Source: JAVZLQ01 sp049700035 (GTDB lineage Archaea > Thermoproteota > Bathyarchaeia > Bathyarchaeales > Bathycorpusculaceae). Taken from it: a DNA stretch of 40,071 nucleotides. Below the pieces are notes generated by a model. That model was not told where the DNA came from, searched no databases, and saw only the letters and a program-made list of their open reading frames with translations. Of this stretch, positions 1 through 8,187 are shown one piece after another. Made by a program: the position numbers and the translations under genes. Where the stretch lies: assembly GCA_049700035.1 (NCBI GenBank), contig JBNAWC010000007.1, forward strand, positions 1-40,071. The letters run 5' to 3'. Numbering within the stretch: position 1 is the stretch's first letter; each line of letters starts with the position of its first letter.

Positions 1-1098
1 TTGTTGGGTAAGGTTTTTCATGAGTTGATTCCTTTTGAGGTTAGGAAGGCTGTTGTGGCTTTCTACACGAATAATGAGGCTGCTGAGATTTTGGCGCAGT
101 TGGCTATTGACCGTGCCGATGCGAAGGTTATGGATTTGGCTTGTGGTAGTGGGACGCTTTTGGTTGCTGCTTATAGGCGTAAGAAGGAGTTGCTTGTTAG
201 GGAGAAGGGCGCCTTTACGCTTGAAGACCATAAGCAGTTTTTGGAGCAAGACTTGACGGGCATTGATATTATGCCCTTTGCTGCGCACATGGCGGTTGTG
301 CATTTGTCTTTGCAGGCTTTGGCTGCTGGTCATGAAACGGAAAAGGTGCGTATTGCCGTTTGGGATTCCACTGAGCTTGAGCCTGGGCATACTATTCCAG
401 CCATTTCCAGAGAGCTTAAAGCTGCTTATAGGCGTCCGACTTTGGAGCTTTTTATGGAAGGTAAACCGTCTTTAGAGGAGGCTTATGTTGAGAAGGGTGC
501 AGTAACATTGGAAGGGGTTGGTGGTGGGGAGCAGATACCATTGGAGAAGGCAGACGTAGTCATAATGAACCCACCATTCACGAGGCAGGAGAGGTTGCCT
601 AAGGAGTATAAAAGTGCTTTGATGAAACGCTTAAAGGGTTATGAAGATTGTCTGCATGGGCAACTCGGACTTTACGGATCTTTTATCTTGCTTGCAGATA
701 AATTTACAAAAGAAAACGGAAGAATAGCACTAGTCCTACCTGCAACAATTTTAAGAGTTAAATCTGCTCAAGGTATAAGAAAACTCCTTACAGAAAAGTA
801 TCAAATTGAACACATAATTACTGCGTGGGAACGGGCAGCCTTTTCCGAAGGTGCTCAATTTAGAGAAATTTTGCTCATCGTCAAAAAGAATCAACCATCT
901 AACAAATCAAAATGTTGTGTAACCTTATTGAAAAAATTGCCTCACTCCATAGAAGACGCTATAAAAATTACAGAAAACATAAGGTCATTAAGCGAAAGAC
1001 TTAATGCTGATGAAGTTTACGCTGACGATAAAATGAGCTCTAGTATAATAACACAAGGTGAGCTTAAAAGAAATCTAAAGAATAAGTATTCCAATTAA
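1..1098 (+). pseudogene. N6-adenine DNA methyltransferase, N-terminal and catalytic part (frameshifted, 5' end at window edge)
   Basis: This is the catalytic part of an N6-adenine DNA methyltransferase of the type I/IIG restriction-modification kind. It shows the SAM-binding motif DLACGSG at residues 45-51 and the catalytic NPPF motif at residues 190-193 (VVIMNPPFTRQE). The reading begins with TTG at base 1, so the true N-terminus probably lies outside the window. The frame ends at 1098, but the next frame continues a sensible sequence from about 1079 (RISIPINVLARG), as expected if one A was gained in the AAA run at 1077-1079. Codon choice is G/T-rich up to about 540 and A-rich after it, an abrupt change inside one gene. 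The immediate neighbour downstream is a nuclease-like protein, so the pair reads as a restriction-modification or defence module. Whether the frameshift is real cannot be told from one sequence. Confidence 0.8.
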
Positions 1099-1102
1099 TG
1101 TC

Positions 1103-1378
1103 TTGGCAAGAGGACTGCGACGAGCATCTCGAACAGACAAAATAAATATCACAAACGATTTGGATTATATACTAATCTCAGATTTTGATAATTCACGTCG
1201 AATAATTAAGGATATTAACATTCTAAAAGAATGGAAAGATTATGTGAGACCTAGACTCGCTAACGTGCTGCTTTCAAGACGCTTGGATATATCCGCTGTT
1301 GGAACCAGAGCGATAGCATTTTATTCATCTACACCCATTGTTGGGGGCTCACATGTGGAGTATAAAAGGAACCAATGA
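1103..1378 (+). pseudogene. Methyltransferase middle fragment (frame +2 continuation)
   Basis: This stretch continues the methyltransferase that starts at base 1, one frame later. It has no plausible start of its own: the frame is open back to about 1079 and joins smoothly to the upstream fragment if one A is removed from 1077-1079. It encodes part of the region after the catalytic domain, where such enzymes carry target recognition (a segment with RPRLANVLLSRRLDIS, then STPIVGG). The frame stops at 1378 just after a run of four A at 1364-1367. Removing one A there gives YKGTNEENAK and joins it to the next fragment. Confidence 0.65.
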
Positions 1379-1757
1379 AGAGAATGCAAAACTGTTAACA
1401 TTATGGCTTAACAGTACATCCAATTTACTTTCCATGCTTATATATAGAACTGAAACACGTGGCGCATGGATGGTGATTCATAGCTACGCTATAGGAACAT
1501 ATTCGATATTAAATCCTGAAAAACTGACAGAAGATGAAAGAAAAATTCTATTAAATACTTTCGAAAAGGTTCAGGACGTTTCTTTCCCTAGCGTTTTGGA
1601 GCAGTTGCGGGGTAGGTTTTGGGCTAGAGTTGAAATAGATAGGACTATCCTCAAAGTTTTAGGCTTCAACGAAACAGAAACCAACCAACTCCTAGACTAC
1701 CTATACCCAGCCCTAACAAAAGAAATAGAACAACTAAAAATCCTAATGCAAGGATAA
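1338..1757 (+). pseudogene. Methyltransferase C-terminal fragment (frame +3 continuation)
   Basis: This is the C-terminal piece of the same methyltransferase. True homology should begin near 1368 (GTNEENAKLLTLWLNST); the bases from 1338 to there are the shadow of the preceding frame. The pattern NEENAKLLTLWLNST followed by RTETRGAW is like the part of N6-methyltransferases that follows the catalytic core, and the end (LDYLYPALTKEIEQL) looks like a natural C-terminus. With both extra A bases removed the three pieces give one protein of about 585 residues. The stop at 1757 is 8 bases before the next start codon, so the two genes are likely co-transcribed. Confidence 0.65.
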
Positions 1758-1765
1758 AAGGAAAC

Positions 1766-2665
1766 GTGGATAAAATGATATTATTGAAAGATGGCGTCAA
1801 ATATTTGCCATACGAATACACCTCCGAAGAAGAACTCAACAAAATGGTAACAGAACACATAAAGGAAATCTTCGGGGAAAACGCCCTATATTTTGGACCT
1901 CAAACAATGAGGACGCAAGCGGGAATAGAATCCAGAAATGACGGTGTAATTCTAACTATAGACAGAAACGAGTGGTATATCCTCGAAGTCGAATTAGCAA
2001 AACACCCTCTCCCAGAACACATAATCCCACAAATAACAAAATTCAGCTTGGCATATGAAGAACCAGAAACTCGAAGAAAAATCGTAAACGCCCTATACAA
2101 CGAAATTCGAGCAGACTTAATTAAAAAAGCTATGATAGAAAGACAACACATTGAAGACCTGCATAAAATGTTAACAGACCTTATAAACACTCAGCCAACC
2201 ATAGCAATAATAATAGATCGAAAAACATCAGAGTTAGACAGCCTATGCAAAAAATTGCCATTCCCAACAAAAACTATAGAATTCAAAACATACGCAAGAG
2301 AAAAAGTAGGCAAAGAAGTCCACATACACGAATTCCAACCATTATTCAAAGAAAGAATCGATATAGAAAAAGAAATAAAAGTCCAAAAAATTTGGGAAAA
2401 AACAACTGAAAAAGTTCCACAAAAACTAATACAAGTTCTCGAAGTCGCTGAATTGGTTTTCAAAGGAGAACAACTTAACGAAGCTTTCAAAAAAGTAGCC
2501 GACCAACACAATGTCCACGAATCAACTATACGAGATAAATGCACGAGACAACTCAACATCAACACAGAACAATTCAAAGAATTGCTTCGAGACAAAAATC
2601 GTCTTAAAACATTTTTAATAGAAAAATACCCACAACATGAAAACCTAATTAACCAAAAAATCTAA
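1766..2665 (+). CDS. PD-(D/E)XK-nuclease-like protein with C-terminal HTH-like domain, partner of the methyltransferase
   Basis: I do not recognise a named family with certainty. Residues about 45-85 hold a nuclease-like core: a glycine-flanked Asp (NDG, D59) at a strand start, then WYILEVELAKH, giving D59...E74-x-E76 as in PD-(D/E)XK folds with an E-x-E variant. Residues about 225-290 look like a helical DNA-binding module (FKKVADQHNVHESTIRDKC). The start is GTG 1766 with an AAAGGA upstream; ATG 1775 is an alternative. Placement 8 bases after a DNA methyltransferase suggests it is the restriction or effector half of a modification system, or a regulator of one. Codons are strongly A/C-ending, unlike the first 540 bases of the window. 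The fold call is from motif spacing only. Confidence 0.55.
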   Translation: MDKMILLKDGVKYLPYEYTSEEELNKMVTEHIKEIFGENALYFGPQTMRTQAGIESRNDGVILTIDRNEWYILEVELAKHPLPEHIIPQITKFSLAYEEPETRRKIVNALYNEIRADLIKKAMIERQHIEDLHKMLTDLINTQPTIAIIIDRKTSELDSLCKKLPFPTKTIEFKTYAREKVGKEVHIHEFQPLFKERIDIEKEIKVQKIWEKTTEKVPQKLIQVLEVAELVFKGEQLNEAFKKVADQHNVHESTIRDKCTRQLNINTEQFKELLRDKNRLKTFLIEKYPQHENLINQKI

Positions 2666-2692
2666 GAGAAGACAAAATAAAAAAGTCGAAAT

Positions 2693-2745
2693 CTATAGGG
2701 GGGTAGGTCGTTATTGGCTTTTTTCAACGCCAAACTAACATGAAA
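2693..2745 (+). repeat. Dispersed ~50-bp repeat, copy 1 (second copy at 32166-32217)
   Basis: This 53-base stretch matches 32166-32217 with about six differences and one G indel. Both copies hold a run of G, TAGGTC, then TTGGC and GCCAA arms (2714-2718 and 2729-2733) 10 bases apart, then AACATGAAA. The match ends sharply on both sides. Here it lies in the gap downstream of the restriction-like gene. It also reads in frame as GGRSLLAFFNAKLT followed by TGA, the same frame that is used as a protein tail in the other copy. Confidence 0.75.
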
Positions 2746-2906
2746 AACCGCTACAAAAATAATACAAGTTAAACTTTTAAGACCCCGTTTAAATTCTGCC
2801 AAAACAAAAACTTACACAACAAAGAACCAAGGAGGCGAAAAACCAAAAGACAGCCCCGCCCAAAAATCTCTTCTCCGCCCATTCACTTTGGGGCATATTC
2901 ACCTTT

Positions 2907-3197
2907 TCAAAACATAAGCTTCAACGCTTCCGCACCACTCATACCAACCCTAACGCCCAACGCAGCAGCCCCACCCGTAACCGCCTTAACACTCGCACCC
3001 AAAACATCCTCAAACGTCCTAACACCACTAACCACAGCAGCAGCAACACCCAAACGCTCCGCCACATCCACGTTCAAAAACCCACACATAACAAACCCCC
3101 TATCCGCAACAACAACCAACAAAGGCGCAGAAGAACCAGGCAAATCAACACGCACACCCAAACACGCTTTATCACCAACACGCAAACACTCAACCAC
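2907..3197 (-). CDS. DUF1805 family protein
   Basis: This small (about 96 residue) protein matches my memory of the DUF1805 family: a short beta-rich start (VGDKACLGVRVDLPG), then LLVVVADRGFVMCGFLNVD, then AAVVSGVRTFEDVL and a C-terminal MSGAEALKLM. Function is unknown. The frame stays open upstream to 3437, but that part is a low-complexity hydrophobic artefact of the A/C-rich opposite gene. I chose GTG 3197 because the family-like sequence begins there and a GGTG lies just upstream; GTG 3206 is an alternative. It is divergent from the phosphatidyltransferase at 3280, sharing an 82-base promoter region. Confidence 0.75.
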   Translation of the reverse strand: MVECLRVGDKACLGVRVDLPGSSAPLLVVVADRGFVMCGFLNVDVAERLGVAAAVVSGVRTFEDVLGASVKAVTGGAAALGVRVGMSGAEALKLMF

Positions 3198-3279
3198 AAC
3201 CCCCACACCAAACACCCCAACACACACAAAACTTACATAACAAACACCAAATAAAACTAACCCAAAAACGGCGCAAAAA

Positions 3280-3921
3280 ATGCTAACAAAACTAAAACAA
3301 AAAACCCAAAAACTCCTCCAAAACCACGCAAAAACCGCCACAAAAATAGGACTAACACCAAACAAAATAACAACAATCGGCATAACACTCGCAACCACAT
3401 CCGCAATCACATACACACAATGGCAAACAAACAACACCTACCTCCTCACAGCAGCAATCCTACTACTACTATCAGGATACTGCGACGCCCTAGACGGCGC
3501 CACAGCCCGCCTAACACAAAAAACAACACCATTCGGAAACTACCTAGACTCACTCCTAGACAGATACGCCGACGCCGCAATAATCACAGCAATAACAATA
3601 AGCGGACTATGCCAAACCCACTGGGGCATAACCGCCCTAACAGGCACACTACTCGTAAGCTACACACGCGCAAAGGCGGAAACACTCCAAATAAAAATGG
3701 AAACAATAGGAATAGCAGAACGCCCAGAACGCCTAATAATAATAACAACAGCAACAATAATCGCATACTTCTGGCAACCAACACAAACCCTAAACTACGC
3801 CACAATCACACTCACAATACTAACACACACAACAGTAATACAACGCACAACACACACATACAAAAAACTAAAACCTAAAAACGCCTACCAGAACGCAACC
3901 GCCGCTCATCACGCGCCCTAA
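3280..3921 (+). CDS. CDP-alcohol phosphatidyltransferase, archaetidylinositol phosphate synthase type
   Basis: This integral membrane enzyme transfers a CDP-activated lipid head to an alcohol, in archaea often making archaetidylinositol phosphate. The family signature is complete: D69-x2-D72-G-x2-A-R77-x8-G86-x3-D90-x3-D94 in CDALDGATARLTQ through YLDSLLD. Hydrophobic segments lie at about 30-48, 55-67, 100-135 and 145-190. The segment RAKAE...GIAERPERLI is like archaeal AIP synthases, which is why I prefer that substrate. There is no clear ribosome-binding site before ATG 3280, so the mRNA may be leaderless. The 3' end overlaps the convergent eS26 gene by 47 bases. Third codon positions are almost all A or C. 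Confidence 0.85.
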   Translation: MLTKLKQKTQKLLQNHAKTATKIGLTPNKITTIGITLATTSAITYTQWQTNNTYLLTAAILLLLSGYCDALDGATARLTQKTTPFGNYLDSLLDRYADAAIITAITISGLCQTHWGITALTGTLLVSYTRAKAETLQIKMETIGIAERPERLIIITTATIIAYFWQPTQTLNYATITLTILTHTTVIQRTTHTYKKLKPKNAYQNATAAHHAP

Positions 3922-4165
3922 CCTTCACAATACCCCTATGCACAGCACAAGAAATACAATAATACTTAGTATCAACCAAAGAAGAAATATAAGCACCACG
4001 CTGACGCAACTCCTTAGCCAACTGCGGATCAACAATAGAACGCCTAACAGTAACCTTCTTAGCCTTATCACGAGGAACAAGCTGCCCACACATAGCACAC
4101 TGAACAGGCCCACTACTACCTTTATCACCCTTCGAACGCCCACGACTCTTACGCTTATAAGGCAT
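3875..4165 (-). CDS. rps26e: Small ribosomal subunit protein eS26
   Basis: This is eS26 (96 residues), which sits near the mRNA exit of the small subunit. The zinc-binding CxxC pairs are present: CAMC at about 23-26 and CISC near residue 70. The family pattern RGRSKG...VPRDKAKK...YCISCAVHRGIVKVRARDERR is clear. ATG 4165 has GGGGTTG upstream, and a TATA-like TATATATAAG read on the minus strand lies about 46 bases before the start, overlapping the end of the upstream DUF4438 gene. eS26 is known from TACK and Asgard archaea and eukaryotes and is absent from most Euryarchaeota, so it helps place the organism. Confidence 0.92.
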   Translation of the reverse strand: MPYKRKSRGRSKGDKGSSGPVQCAMCGQLVPRDKAKKVTVRRSIVDPQLAKELRQRGAYISSLVDTKYYCISCAVHRGIVKVRARDERRLRSGRRF

Positions 4166-4208
4166 AAACCAACAACCCCTTACTCAACAAACACCAAATA
4201 CACAAACA

Positions 4209-4222
4209 CACTTATATATCAT
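4209..4222 (-). promoter_or_regulatory. TATA box of the eS26 gene
   Basis: Read on the minus strand this is AATGATATATAAGTG, a good archaeal TATA element 46-55 bases upstream of the eS26 start codon, leaving room for a short leader. It overlaps the stop codon of the upstream DUF4438 gene, so eS26 can be transcribed on its own. Confidence 0.5.
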
Positions 4223-5102
4223 TCCTAAGCCCCAACAAACACGCAATATTCGCCCTCGCATCAACCCTCGGAACAATACGCCCAACAGAAGAAGTAAAAA
4301 GCGTAGTAACACCAGGACCATGCCCAGAACTCACACAATTCGTATGCACAACAATACCAACAGAAACCGCACCCTTACGATAAATCCGCCCAAAAGAATG
4401 ATCAGCATCCAAAATCGCAACAAGATCACCAAGCCTCAAATCATCAAGCCCAAACTCATGCCTAACACCCTCATCAAAAAGCTGAATATCATAATCCCCA
4501 GAATAAGTCTGATTCGCACCCAAACCAGAACCCATAATACCAGCAGGAACAACATGCGTAACAGGAACAACAAGCTTATCACCCTCAACCTGAGGATTAA
4601 TAGCCTCCAAAAAACGCGGATCCAAATTCATAACCCTAACATCAGGAAAATCCAAAAGCTTCAAACCAACACCAAAAGCCTTAACAAGAACCTTATCACC
4701 CAACATAAGCTTCTCAAGCACCTCAGGCGAAAAATCAACCAAAACATGCTCAATACCACCATGCTTACCAGTAACAACACCCCTAGCACCCTTCGCATCA
4801 CCACTAACAACAACAGCCTCATTACCAACACAAGAAAGAACATTCAAAGCAGCATTCGCACCCTGACCAAAACGCGGATCACTCTCCCTATTCTCAATAC
4901 TCACACCAGGCTCAACATGATCAGCCTCCCAACCACAAGCGAGATCACCAACACGCACGTTATAGGTTATTCCACCAACACCAGGCAAAACAACAGGCAC
5001 ACCCTCAGCAGAAATGTTATACACGCCCCTACCGAAAACTGGACTAACAACCTCACCGAAAACAGAAATCTTAACAAGCTTATCAACGTTCGTCCTCAAC
5101 AT
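4212..5102 (-). CDS. DUF4438 family protein
   Basis: This protein of about 296 residues matches the DUF4438 family as I remember it: VSGDAKGARGVVTGKHGGIEHVLVDF and VPAGIMGSGLGANQTYSGDYDIQ are typical. Function is unknown; the glycine- and aspartate-rich segments suggest an enzyme binding a phosphorylated or metal-bound ligand, which is inference. I chose ATG 5102 (MLRTNVDK) because GGGATG stands just before it; GTG 5114 is the alternative. The plus strand here is about 73 percent A+C in one hand-counted line, so this minus-strand gene uses mainly G- and T-ending codons. It lies upstream of eS26 in the same direction. Confidence 0.75.
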   Translation of the reverse strand: MLRTNVDKLVKISVFGEVVSPVFGRGVYNISAEGVPVVLPGVGGITYNVRVGDLACGWEADHVEPGVSIENRESDPRFGQGANAALNVLSCVGNEAVVVSGDAKGARGVVTGKHGGIEHVLVDFSPEVLEKLMLGDKVLVKAFGVGLKLLDFPDVRVMNLDPRFLEAINPQVEGDKLVVPVTHVVPAGIMGSGLGANQTYSGDYDIQLFDEGVRHEFGLDDLRLGDLVAILDADHSFGRIYRKGAVSVGIVVHTNCVSSGHGPGVTTLFTSSVGRIVPRVDARANIACLLGLRNDI

Positions 5103-5143
5103 CACACATCCCACACATCAGCTATAAGCAATAACAAGCGCCA

Positions 5144-5617
5144 CTAATAAGATTTCTTCGAATTTGAACCTATTTTACATTTTGGGAACTTAAAATGAGC
5201 TTTTAGCCACGATGTAAAATTGAAGCTTGCACCATGTTTCTTTTTCTCCACGGTTTTTCGATCCATTTCTTCGATTTCTTTAATCATTTTATGGAATAAA
5301 TCGTCTTCTGCCCATAGGGAAAAACTATCTTTAATAGCTTTTTCATGGGCTTCGCCTCTGCTGAATCCATTTGCTTGGTAATATATTTCCCGAAGTTCAT
5401 GAAAAATTATGTATTTCTCGTATGGCCGCCACATTTCAGAAATCCATATTTCATTTAGCGGAATATTCAATTTCTTGGCGGCGTTTGTTGTAACGTACTT
5501 GTTTTGGAATATGACGTTGTATGTTGCATTGCAGTCTTCTATAATCTCGTGTGGAACATAGCGAATCTTGTAGGCATGTTCCTTAAGAATCTTAACCGTT
5601 TCTTCAAATAGATCCAT
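5144..5617 (-). CDS. Uncharacterised 157-residue protein with a HELRE zincin-like motif
   Basis: I do not recognise a named family. The centre carries EKYIIFHELREIYYQ (about residues 67-81) and then FSRGEAHEKAIKD (about 84-96). HE..E followed at short distance by a conserved-looking EAH is like the metal-binding helices of small zincin proteases, although the usual HExxH is not formed. The C-terminus is basic (KKK, KFPKCK). A GGTGAA lies about 10 bases before ATG 5617 and a TATA-like ATTAAATATAAC further up, so it is probably transcribed alone. Base composition here is ordinary, unlike the A/C-rich block just to its left. Confidence 0.6.
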   Translation of the reverse strand: MDLFEETVKILKEHAYKIRYVPHEIIEDCNATYNVIFQNKYVTTNAAKKLNIPLNEIWISEMWRPYEKYIIFHELREIYYQANGFSRGEAHEKAIKDSFSLWAEDDLFHKMIKEIEEMDRKTVEKKKHGASFNFTSWLKAHFKFPKCKIGSNSKKSY

Positions 5618-5820
5618 TTTATATGTTCACCAAGACGCTTTACGCCCGCCACCATTAGTTATTATATTTGATTGCCAGTTATATTTAATGGTCTCTGGGG
5701 CTTCTTCTTTTGAGCAGCAGAGGTAACTTCGTGGACATAACAAGTTTTAAATGTTGGATTTCAGTTTTGAGTTCAGTGAAGCAAACAACGAATAAGCGCT
5801 TGTAGTGTGGCGAAGGGAAC

Positions 5821-6408
5821 ATGTCAGAAATAGGATTAAGAACATCGCGGCTACTGGTTAAGGACGTAATGAGTAGCCCAGTTGTAACCATAGAAGAAAA
5901 CGCCCCAGTAAACAAAGTCGCGGAATTAATGGACAAGCATGGGCTAGGCTGCATAATAATCACAAGCAAAGACGGAAAACCACTAGGAATAATAACAGAA
6001 AGAGACCTCGTCGGAAGAGTCCTAGCGAAAAACGCAAAGCCAGATTCCGTAAAAGCCAACGAAGTTATGACGTCACCTCTGATTACGATAGAGCCAGATG
6101 CAACAATAAGCGAAGCTGCCAGAAGGATGAGCAGACTGAACATTAGGAGACTGGGAGTAATTTACAAGGGGCAATTGATTGGGCTGCTCTCAAGCAAAGA
6201 TATTTTGTCAGTTATGCCCGAGCTGCTTGAAACAATTCAGGAGCACGCCATGATAGAAGGCGAAAACAGGGCGCAAGAGACAACCGAAGAAGGGGTGCCC
6301 CTTGCGGGCTACTGCGACAGCTGTGGAGTTTGGTCAGATACCCTAAAGGAGGTTAATGGAGAATTTTTATGTGAAGATTGCAGGGTTGAGTTTGAAAGTG
6401 AAAAGTGA
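5821..6408 (+). CDS. Two-CBS-domain protein with C-terminal zinc ribbon
   Basis: Two CBS domains (about residues 12-70 and 77-135) bind adenine nucleotides or SAM in related proteins and act as energy or metabolite sensors. The signature endings GIITERDLVGRVL and GLLSSKDIL mark the domain ends. The C-terminus adds a small zinc ribbon, CDSC...CEDC (about 168-187), which could bind a protein or nucleic acid partner. ATG 5821 follows a weak GAAGGGA; a TATA-like GTTTTAAATG lies near 5748. It is first of three consecutive CBS genes, 12 bases before the next. The gene starts A/C-rich and ends G/T-rich. Confidence 0.88.
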   Translation: MSEIGLRTSRLLVKDVMSSPVVTIEENAPVNKVAELMDKHGLGCIIITSKDGKPLGIITERDLVGRVLAKNAKPDSVKANEVMTSPLITIEPDATISEAARRMSRLNIRRLGVIYKGQLIGLLSSKDILSVMPELLETIQEHAMIEGENRAQETTEEGVPLAGYCDSCGVWSDTLKEVNGEFLCEDCRVEFESEK

Positions 6409-6420
6409 AGGGGCGATTTT

Positions 6421-7206
6421 TTGCGTGTTAAAGAGTTAATGGACGGGAGGCATCCGTTTATACATGCTGATGAGCTAGCGACGAAGGCCCGCGCGATTAT
6501 AAGGCAGTATGGCTTAAGGATTCTTCCAGTGACGGATGAGTACAAGAAGCTTTTGGGTAAGGTTTCACGCCGCGATATTATGGCAATATCCTCTTCTGTT
6601 TCGCCGATTAGAGTTAGGGGCATTATGACTCAGCCTAAGTATGTAGCAACGGTTGAAGAGGAGGTTTTGCCAGCCATTAGGGGCATGTTGCGAGTTGATG
6701 CTTGGCATGCGCCAGTTATAGCGTCATCAACTGATAAGGCGTACATGGGGGTTTTAGGCTTGGAGAGTTTCATTGAATTTTCTATTAGGACGAGTCCCGA
6801 GAAGCTTGCAAGGGAAGTTTCTGAAATAATGACTAAGGATGTTGTGGCATGCTCACCCGACGATGAAGTTGATAATATTTGGCGTTTGATGCTTGAGAAA
6901 CTTCTTGCGGGCTTGCCAGTTGTGAAGAATGGGAAGGTTGTTGGAATCGTTACTCAGAAAGACCTGCTTGAAAGGGGGGTTACATTGCCAACTTTTGAGT
7001 CGGCGAAGGGTCGTTTTAAGTCTTCTTCGAAGATATCTGCTGTGATGAATACGAATGTTATAGCGGTTAAGCCGTCAGTTAAGGCTATTCGTGTTGCTAA
7101 GGTGATGGTTTCGAAGGATATAGGGAGAGTTCCAGTATGGGATGGGGATGGTAAATTAATAGGTATAGTTGACAGAGAGGACATTGTTAGATTGCTTATA
7201 AAGTGA
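6421..7206 (+). CDS. Four-CBS-domain protein
   Basis: This soluble protein of 261 residues is made only of four CBS domains (about 1-60, 64-125, 133-190, 205-260). Recognisable parts include VSRRDIMAI, IMTKDVVACSPDDEVDNI, GIVTQKDLLERG and GIVDREDIVRLL. CBS quartets form two Bateman modules that bind nucleotides. No catalytic domain is attached, so it probably acts on partner proteins. The start is TTG 6421, with GGGGCGA upstream. It lies 12 bases after one CBS gene and 6 before another, so the three are probably one operon. Confidence 0.87.
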   Translation: MRVKELMDGRHPFIHADELATKARAIIRQYGLRILPVTDEYKKLLGKVSRRDIMAISSSVSPIRVRGIMTQPKYVATVEEEVLPAIRGMLRVDAWHAPVIASSTDKAYMGVLGLESFIEFSIRTSPEKLAREVSEIMTKDVVACSPDDEVDNIWRLMLEKLLAGLPVVKNGKVVGIVTQKDLLERGVTLPTFESAKGRFKSSSKISAVMNTNVIAVKPSVKAIRVAKVMVSKDIGRVPVWDGDGKLIGIVDREDIVRLLIK

Positions 7207-7212
7207 AGAAGA

Positions 7213-8130
7213 GTGGTGTTGTTGAGTCGCGAAACATTTAGGAGAACGTTAAAGGAAAAGGGAAAACCGTCATCGCGGAAGCCGCCATCTAGAAGACATG
7301 AGGGCGAAATATTGCATGTTGCAAAAAGTCCTGTCTTAACATGCTCTTCGACAACGCTGATTTACGATGCGGTTCAGATTATGTCGCGGGAGGGTTTTCG
7401 CAGAATACCGATAGCAAATCCGGGAACAAAAACTTTGGAGGGAATAATAACAGCCACGGACATTATTGATTATCTTGGTGGTGGGAATAAGTTTGAGATA
7501 ATTGAGAGAAAGTATGGTGGTAACATTTTCAAGGCCATAAATGAGCCGGTGCGGTTGATAATGACGAAAGATGTTGTCGCTGTAAGTGCATCTTCGAAAA
7601 TAAATGATGCGATAAAGTTGATGGTTGAGAAAAATCTTGGAGGTTTGCCTGTTGTTGACCCAGAGAGTCGTGTGCGTGCAATAATTACGGAGAGAGACAT
7701 TGTTAACATTTTTGCCGATAAGATTAGTGGTGCGAGAGTGGTTGAGTTGATGTCGGAGAAAGTTGTTACTGCATTGCCTAGGACAACAATTTTTGAGGCT
7801 GAAAAGACTATGATAAGCCAAGGTTTTAGGAGGTTGCCGATAATATCAGATGGGAAGGTCGTCGGCATAATAACTGCAATGGATATTATACGCTTTTTTG
7901 GTTCGGGTAAGGTTTTTGAGAAGTTGCGGTCTGGCACGATAATACAAGTTTTGAATACGCCAGCGCTTGAAATAGCCACTAAGGAAGTTGCAACTATCGA
8001 GTCGCAAGCGGATGCGGGGCAAGCGGCAAAGTTGATGCGTGATAGAAATGTTGGCGCAATTCCAGTTGTTGAGCGTGGAGAACTTGTCGGCATAATAACT
8101 GAGAGGGACTTTTTCAAGTTGATAGAATAA
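7213..8130 (+). CDS. Four-CBS-domain protein with basic N-terminal tail
   Basis: The first 30 residues are basic and probably disordered (KEKGKPSSRKPPSRRHEG), followed by four CBS domains (about 33-90, 108-168, 173-232, 245-305). Domain ends such as GIITATDIIDYL, AIITERDIVNIF, GIITAMDIIRFF and GIITERDFFKLI are typical. The start is not settled: GTG 7213, GTG 7216 and TTG 7222 are all possible. It ends the CBS cluster, 57 bases before dihydroorotase. A link to pyrimidine or nucleotide state is tempting because CBS domains bind adenylates, but nothing in the sequence proves it. Confidence 0.87.
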   Translation: MVLLSRETFRRTLKEKGKPSSRKPPSRRHEGEILHVAKSPVLTCSSTTLIYDAVQIMSREGFRRIPIANPGTKTLEGIITATDIIDYLGGGNKFEIIERKYGGNIFKAINEPVRLIMTKDVVAVSASSKINDAIKLMVEKNLGGLPVVDPESRVRAIITERDIVNIFADKISGARVVELMSEKVVTALPRTTIFEAEKTMISQGFRRLPIISDGKVVGIITAMDIIRFFGSGKVFEKLRSGTIIQVLNTPALEIATKEVATIESQADAGQAAKLMRDRNVGAIPVVERGELVGIITERDFFKLIE

Positions 8131-8187
8131 ACTTTTAACTGCCTTACGAACCATACTTTACCGAATGCGGATAGATGAGTGTAAGAT

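Noticed and set aside
2746..2906. Possible tRNA or structured RNA in the gap after repeat copy 1 (CCCCGTTTAAATTCTGCC looks a little like a T arm)
   Set aside because: No acceptor stem, anticodon arm or conserved GTTC/CGA loop could be built around it.
3198..3437. 5' extension of the DUF1805 frame with hydrophobic, Val/Phe/Cys-rich residues
   Set aside because: It overlaps the phosphatidyltransferase gene on the other strand and looks like its compositional shadow, not a membrane domain.
4320..5147. Long plus-strand open frame (275 codons) antisense to the DUF4438 gene
   Set aside because: It is Asn/Thr/Arg-rich low-complexity sequence produced by the A/C-rich strand; the opposite strand gives a recognised family.
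1..6400. Replication origin or terminus suggested by the composition switches
   Set aside because: No orc1/cdc6 gene or repeated origin-box elements are seen, and the switches are too close together for replichore boundaries.
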